From contig OZ025207.1 in assembly GCA_964019055.1 (NCBI GenBank), forward strand, positions 13,329,357-13,393,356: DNA of 64,000 bases, read 5' to 3'. Under the pieces are notes generated by a model. The model did no database searches. It saw nothing but the letters and a program-made list of their open reading frames with translations, and had not been told where the DNA came from. Position numbers and translations under genes: made by a program. Each line of letters begins with the position of its first letter. Positions within the stretch are counted from its first letter, which is position 1. The stretch comes from Anthopleura xanthogrammica. Taxonomy: Eukaryota; Cnidaria; Anthozoa; Actiniaria; Actiniidae. Positions 59,701 to 64,000 of this stretch are shown one piece after another.

Positions 59701-62700
59701 GGCGGCTCAATTTCCTTTAAAATGAATAACTTTTCTTTCGTGAAATCTTATGGCCATGGTACAAGGGTGAAGGGTGGGGTGGGATGGGATGGGGTGGGCT
59801 GGAGGGGAGGGGGTCTGTAGACCTTTTTAGCTTGGGCGTGAAGTGTCCCCATTTCAGACCATATGTCATACCCTTGTGCATTGTTTCTTTGTTTAACGGT
59901 TGTGCACGAGAAGACACATGAATATAGATACAACTCAAACAAAGAATCTTATTCTGAAGGGAGCGACATTAGGGAACACATTACACCCAAGCTAAGATGT
60001 TTATCATATGGGTATTCCGGGGAGCCAAGTCCATTAAGGGAAGTCATGATCCTGCAGGGCAGTTCCCATCCTATTCTCCAGCCAAATCTTTGTCAAATCC
60101 CACTCTGCCATTCCATGTGACACAAATCCCACTCACAAAAGACATGAATCCCATTCACTCCATGAAATCCCATTGAGAAAACACGGAAAAAAGTTTTGGT
60201 CAAAATTAAATAAAAAATCCCATTTTCCATCACAAAAATGTTTTGTAGAATAACATACTTGCTATTTACCTGATTAAGTTCATCAATAATCATCAATTGT
60301 GAGTGCGAGCTGTCTGACGAAGCCACCACATAATGCACACTTCCACTATCCGGTGACTGACAATTAACAGAATTATGCCTATCTTCTAAATCTTCAGAAT
60401 CTGAACCATCTGATCCAGGGGGAGTGAAGCCAAACACATACTGGGAGCTGTCGCCATTGTCTTGTCCCCCATGAGATGATTTGGGTTTGACTTCGTGGAC
60501 TTCATCGCCAATAATCTACAGGTAATTGAAAAGAGCATTACATGTCAGGTATAGACCCCTTGCACGTGACAAGAGCATTACATGTCAGGTATAGACCCCT
60601 TGCACGTGACGTCAGCTCAATTTGGAGGGCAAAACAAAAGAATTTTAATCTCCTGAGAATTGGAACCTATTGTTTTGTCCTCCAAATTAAGCTGCATTCC
60701 GACATGCTGCAAGGGGTCTATTGAAATCCTTTCATGTGTAGTTCCTGTTAGAAAATAACCATATGTACTCTAGTACCCTCAAGGGTGCCCCAAAAACAAA
60801 AAGTACTATAATGTACATGTATATATGTAAATTTTCTCAAGAGCTGCAGGGCACCCTCAAAAATGAGGGGCTTACATGTACAGCTGAAACTATAGCAGAC
60901 TAGCAAGACTGCTTCTTTGCATGAACTTTGACTTGGATTTTCTAAGCAAAACCTTTAAAATTTAAAATTTAAAAATCTTTAAAATTTCAATGTAAAATTG
61001 AATTAGAGGCAAATGTTGAATAAGTAGTTTACAACAGTCACTGGCTGTGTGATAAGACTAAAATGTGGGGGCTAAGGTTTCAAAATTTAGTAAGTACTAG
61101 AAAAAAGTGAAGTTTAAGCCCATCCGTCTCTGCATGCAGTCCCTTCCACTCCTTGCAAATTTCAGTCCTCTTCCTCATGGGGGAGAAAGTTATATTTTCT
61201 GTAATTATTTAAACTAAAGAATCAGCGTTCAAACATAAATTACTCATTGTAAAAACCCATGTAAAAAAAACAAAATTTTCAACTATTAAACAAATGACCA
61301 TTTTTACATTTTTATGATGGGAAAAAAATCAGGGAAACTAGGCCTTATGCCTTGCAATTATTCTAGGCTATTAGTTTAAGATGAAAACTGCCTCCTTGTT
61401 TTCTTTCAATATAGACAAGAGACACTTGCTGTCCAGACTTAAAGTCAATACACTTAAAAAGATTAGCTTTTAAATTGGCTTGTTCCTTGTTTCTATGTAC
61501 AAGTACTGTAGCCAAGGTGGATAAGTAATACTAGTTTATATTCAGACATCCAGTCAGTATTCAAGGAGCTTATATACCCTAAGAGCCCAGCTAAGTGTGC
61601 TTAAAGCTTTCTTTTACATCAATTGAATCCCTTTTCCTATACGTAGGTGCAGCTAGTAGACAAGACGGATGAGTAATACCAGTGAATGTTTAGTCATCCA
61701 GTCAATATACCTTTGATTTTAAAGGGGTTTATAGCTACTAAGAGCCAAGAAAATTGTGCTTAAAGTATTTCACTGATCATGGAATTTTTTTGGGCTTATA
61801 TGATGTGTTCTTTACATTTATTTAAGAGTCTATTCATAGAATTGATGTTTGTTAGAAAACAGCATGAGATCTGCTTTGCTTTGCTTACAAGTATATATTG
61901 AATAAATTTACTTTTTTCTAGAAGGAAGAATGTTCTACATTTGTGAATCAAATCTTCTTCTATTTTGTCTTCCTTCAGCAGACAGTTTTTGATGCAACTA
62001 AAAATTTCTCGTCTACGTTGGTTTTTAGATTTATTTAATTCTTTTGGTCAGTCATGCACCTGCAGATATTTTTAAATTCCTTGTATTTCAATGTGATTTA
62101 TCTAAAATCATTACTAAAGAAAATAGTCATAATAATCAATAGAATGAATAGTCACATATCGTGCAGTCATTGAAATAAAATAACGATAGTGCCAATATAA
62201 TGCCTTGGAGTCATGGAGAGTTCCATTTTCCACTTTCTCTTTTCCCTAATATTGTTTTTAACAAGACTTCCCCTTCCTTTCCAAGAAAGCATAATTCTAG
62301 TTCATATTTAACATGGACTTAAACTTGGCTAAGCTAAAATGTTTTACCTCACTCACTCAATCACTTAATTAGAATTATATTCACATAACAAAGAAAAAAG
62401 CCATTATAATTTAATAAAATATCATACACATTGGAAAAGTATATTTAAACGAGATTAAGGGAAATTGCAAGAAATAGGTGTTCCCTGTTATGGTATGTAC
62501 GCTGTTATTAAAATATATTTTTCAAAAATAGAATAAAATAGGATTTAGCAGTGGCTCCTCTACAGAGTAGCTATTCGCCTACTGTTATTCCAATTGGAAT
62601 TTAGAAGTTGATTTTTGCTGAGGAAGGAAAACTGGAGAACCTGGAGAAAAACCCTTGAATCAGGAGAGAACCAACTAGAAACTCTACTCACATACATCCG

Positions 62701-63407
62701 ACGGGACTAAATATTTAACTTTTTTTAACTTTTTTTAATTAAAGTACACACTATTGATCACTCAGATTGTTAGTTATTGTATTATTTGTTGTGATAAAAC
62801 TATAGAATTGAATGTCTTGGAGTGAAGCATGAAGTGAACATTGTTATACAGATGAGCAGTCGGCATAATCAAATTACATATACCAACCACCCTCAAAAAA
62901 CAAAAACTAGTATCTTTAAGAAAGCTGTATAGAATGCTACACATTTTTTTTACGAGCAAGCTAATAAGAATTATCATAACAACTGTATCTGGAAAAATGA
63001 ATTTCAAAAAAAGCAATTTTCTAATGACTATACGTGGGGTATTGTATTTGAAAACAAGCTCAATAAATCTTGCCATAATCAATATTTTCTCCAGTCCAGG
63101 AAGTAGACTCAACCTGACAGATAATCTTATCTTTTTTATTATAACCTGCGTTAATTTCAACTAAAAATGCCGTCTTCATCTGATAATGAACAACAAAAAT
63201 GTCCATTGACGTTAGAAAAAAATTAATGTGCGTTATTAGCGTCTATTCACCCCACGTTAGCCTCATACTTGAAGGTTCTAATCTTGTGAAGATATGCTAT
63301 GTTTAATACCTGTAACACCCGCTTTTTCTTGGATGCGACATCTTTTTCCTTTGAAACAAAGTTCTTGAATGAGAAGGGATTATTAGTCGATTCCTTATTT
63401 CCTCCAC
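53732..63407 (-). CDS. ENTR1: ENTR1 (SDCCAG3) orthologue, 5'-partial, seven exons seen
   Basis: Exons: 63407-63310, 60515-60270, 58533-58460, 57998-57887, 56140-56078, 55568-55427 and 53859-53732. All junctions are GT-AG and in phase, giving 286 visible codons plus TGA. The first exon shown starts mid-codon, so the start lies beyond 64000 or was missed. In order: NPFSFKNFVSKEKD (family N-terminal motif), an acidic Ser/Asp-rich linker, then coiled coil with LREDNKRLLKEVEDL, ENMVHLVEQNLELTT and KRALKAEAMVNKLKDEL, and a C-terminal helix with MKQLFTRST. The NPFSF box and VEQNLEL..KRAxKAE are diagnostic of ENTR1/SDCCAG3 as I know it. ENTR1 is an endosomal coiled-coil adaptor that in mammals works in retromer-linked receptor recycling, cytokinesis and cilia. 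The last exon is the least sure; it needs the ATA|GTATGT donor (55427), because the nearer AG|GTATAG (55432) would break the frame. Introns carry repeats (54112, 56745-57510, 58672, 59826, 60550). Confidence 0.82.
54112..54247. mobile_element. TATAGACCCCTTGC miniature element, copy 3 of 4
   Basis: A complete 136 bp copy, TATAGACCCCTTGTAGCACG to CGAAGGGGTCTATA, with CTCAATTTGGAGGACAAAAC and its complement in the arms. It sits in the last intron of ENTR1 in the opposite orientation to copies 1 and 4. A TATA target duplication is plausible. Confidence 0.72.
56745..57510. repeat. Duplicated block: ~125 bp leader plus (ATTC)n microsatellite
   Basis: A leader at about 56745-56870 (AAAGGACCGAAATACGTTTC, CATTTACTCGTTTATTTTTC) precedes a pure ATTC array (56872-57093). 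A diverged copy of the leader at about 57136-57262 (AAGAGGACCAAAACGCATTT, CATTTACTCGTTTATTTATT) precedes a second, interrupted ATTC array (57263-57510) with a higher-order unit CATTTACTCGTTCATTCATT repeated about five times. The Ser-Phe-Ile-His frames here are by-products. It lies in an ENTR1 intron. Confidence 0.82.
58672..58955. repeat. GCAAC-rich inverted-repeat element
   Basis: Shares ATGTTACTCGTATTACCA, TCTTTGTTGAAGAGAGTAGA, AAGAGCTTCT and GGGTGGTAATACGAG with 20612-21082. The GTAATACGAG words pair as an inverted repeat. It lies in the ENTR1 intron upstream of exon 58533-58460. Opposite-strand frames here are repeat by-products. Confidence 0.6.
59826..59995. mobile_element. AGCTTGGGCGT miniature element, copy 3 of 3
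   Basis: TTTTAGCTTGGGCGTGAAGT at the left and ACACATTACACCCAAGCT at the right are inverted. The interior ACAACTCAAACAAAGAATCT is identical to copy 1. It sits in an ENTR1 intron, preceded by a G-rich GGGATGGGATGGGGTGG run. Confidence 0.68.
60531..60610. repeat. Exact 40 bp tandem duplication at the tip of a mobile element
   Basis: 60531-60570 and 60571-60610 are identical (AAGAGCATTACATGTCAGGT then ATAGACCCCTTGCACGTGAC). The unit contains about 20 bp of flanking DNA plus the first 20 bp of the TATAGACCCC element. It lies 16 bp upstream of the ENTR1 exon acceptor at 60515. Confidence 0.9.
60550..60721. mobile_element. TATAGACCCCTTGC miniature element, copy 4 of 4
   Basis: Left TATAGACCCCTTGCACGTGA, right ACATGCTGCAAGGGGTCTAT, with arms CTCAATTTGGAGGGCAAAAC / GTTTTGTCCTCCAAATTAAG. 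The left tip is duplicated in tandem, which lengthens it to 172 bp. Confidence 0.72.
60730..63300 (-). other. ENTR1 intron, no other gene supported
   Basis: AT-rich intron between exons 63407-63310 and 60515-60270. Two imperfect direct repeats, with AAGGAGCTTATATACCCTAA near 61563 and AAGGGGTTTATAGCTACTAA near 61721, each follow an AATACTAGT/AATACCAGT and CATCCAGTCA context. They suggest an old ~160 bp tandem duplication. A SINE-like scrap (AACTGGAGAACCTGGAGAAA) lies near 62628. Frames at 62774-63164 have no support. Confidence 0.55.
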
Positions 63408-63410
63408 CTG

Positions 63411-64000
63411 AGATAAGAAAGAAAATGAGTTAGGAAGGAAATACAATAGTATCTTGAACTGTTGTGATAATCTTATACTAAGGCTATACTAAGGCATTTA
63501 TAAAATTACGATGTTCCTTGATTACACCTCGTTTACTCAGGGTTAGCCTGATGGTCTTGCATCAGAATATTCACAAAGACACTAGTAAAAGAATGCAGAA
63601 CCTCAAGAATACAAATAGTCTTTGAAGATCGGCACAGGTATTCACTGGATACATTATATACAAGTCGATTGAGGCTATTAACCCAGGGCAACAGCTAACT
63701 GGAGCATTGTCAAAATGATTTAAAAGAAAGAAAAAAAAAATCATCTCAATTATAATATCATATAGAATTCTTAAACTTGCTTTTCCAAATTAATGTTAGA
63801 GAAGACTAACAAAAGGTTGGAATTAAAAATAATTTTACCATGTCCATTGCGTGAAAATTACACCTTAGCTAAAATAGATATCAAGCAAAGTTCTTACTCT
63901 GGTAAATTCTCCTATGCCCTGATGATGTACATACACGAACACGCTGAACATTTGCACCCATTTTTTAACTTGTTTCAGGTTTCATATACAGGCACCAAAT
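63411..64000. other. Upstream ENTR1 sequence to window end, no exon recognised
   Basis: Presumably an intron of ENTR1, since the exon at 63407 begins in the middle of a codon. I see no segment with matching splice phase, and no other feature. Confidence 0.4.

Noticed and set aside
62570..62700. Possible tRNA-derived SINE (CTGGAGAACCTGGAGAAAA region)
   Set aside because: No recognisable A and B boxes or defined ends; only scattered similarity to sequences near 40870 and 10010.
63168..63227. Plus-strand ATG frame MPSSSDNEQQKCPLTLEKN
   Set aside because: Only 19 residues with a stop and no donor; antisense within an ENTR1 intron.

Overview
The window looks like nuclear DNA of an intron-rich, AT-rich invertebrate, most likely an anthozoan cnidarian (coral or sea anemone). 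This rests on the mix of an NMDA-type glutamate receptor, a small cluster of intronless rhodopsin-family receptors with melatonin-receptor-like motifs, an ENTR1 orthologue in short phase-matched exons, and many short inverted-repeat elements and microsatellites. There are no bacterial-type operons and no intact transposase or reverse transcriptase that I can see. The species assignment is inference from gene content.

Layout. 1-22146 is almost all non-coding. It holds two exons of a probable secreted protein at 5613-5813 (-), several hairpin elements, a large CATC microsatellite (13237-13728) and a degenerate ~90-bp-period repeat (about 16960-17860). 22147-34034 (-) is a complete five-exon ionotropic glutamate receptor gene, 881 codons by my splice model, every junction in phase. 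Its two largest introns carry repeat elements. 34035-39101 is intergenic and holds a block of terminal-inverted-repeat elements. 39260-40330 (+), 44716-45783 (-) and 47922-49088 (-) are three intronless GPCR genes. The first two lie on the arms of an ~808 bp inverted duplication that stops abruptly inside the coding sequence, and a short 5' gene fragment abuts the outer end of one arm. 49089-53000 is mostly repeats. 53544-53656 (+) may be the last exon of an unidentified gene that converges on the ENTR1 gene, whose visible part runs from 63407 down to 53732 (-). The 5' end of ENTR1 lies beyond the right edge.

How the genes relate. The glutamate receptor and the three GPCRs are all membrane receptors, but nothing shows that they are co-regulated. 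ENTR1 is a coiled-coil endosomal trafficking adaptor and looks unrelated to its neighbours. The most interesting points are the altered pore asparagine position and mixed ligand-site residues of the glutamate receptor, and the head-half homogenisation of the inverted GPCR pair. Below these come nested and shared miniature elements and several splice-flanked orphan exons.
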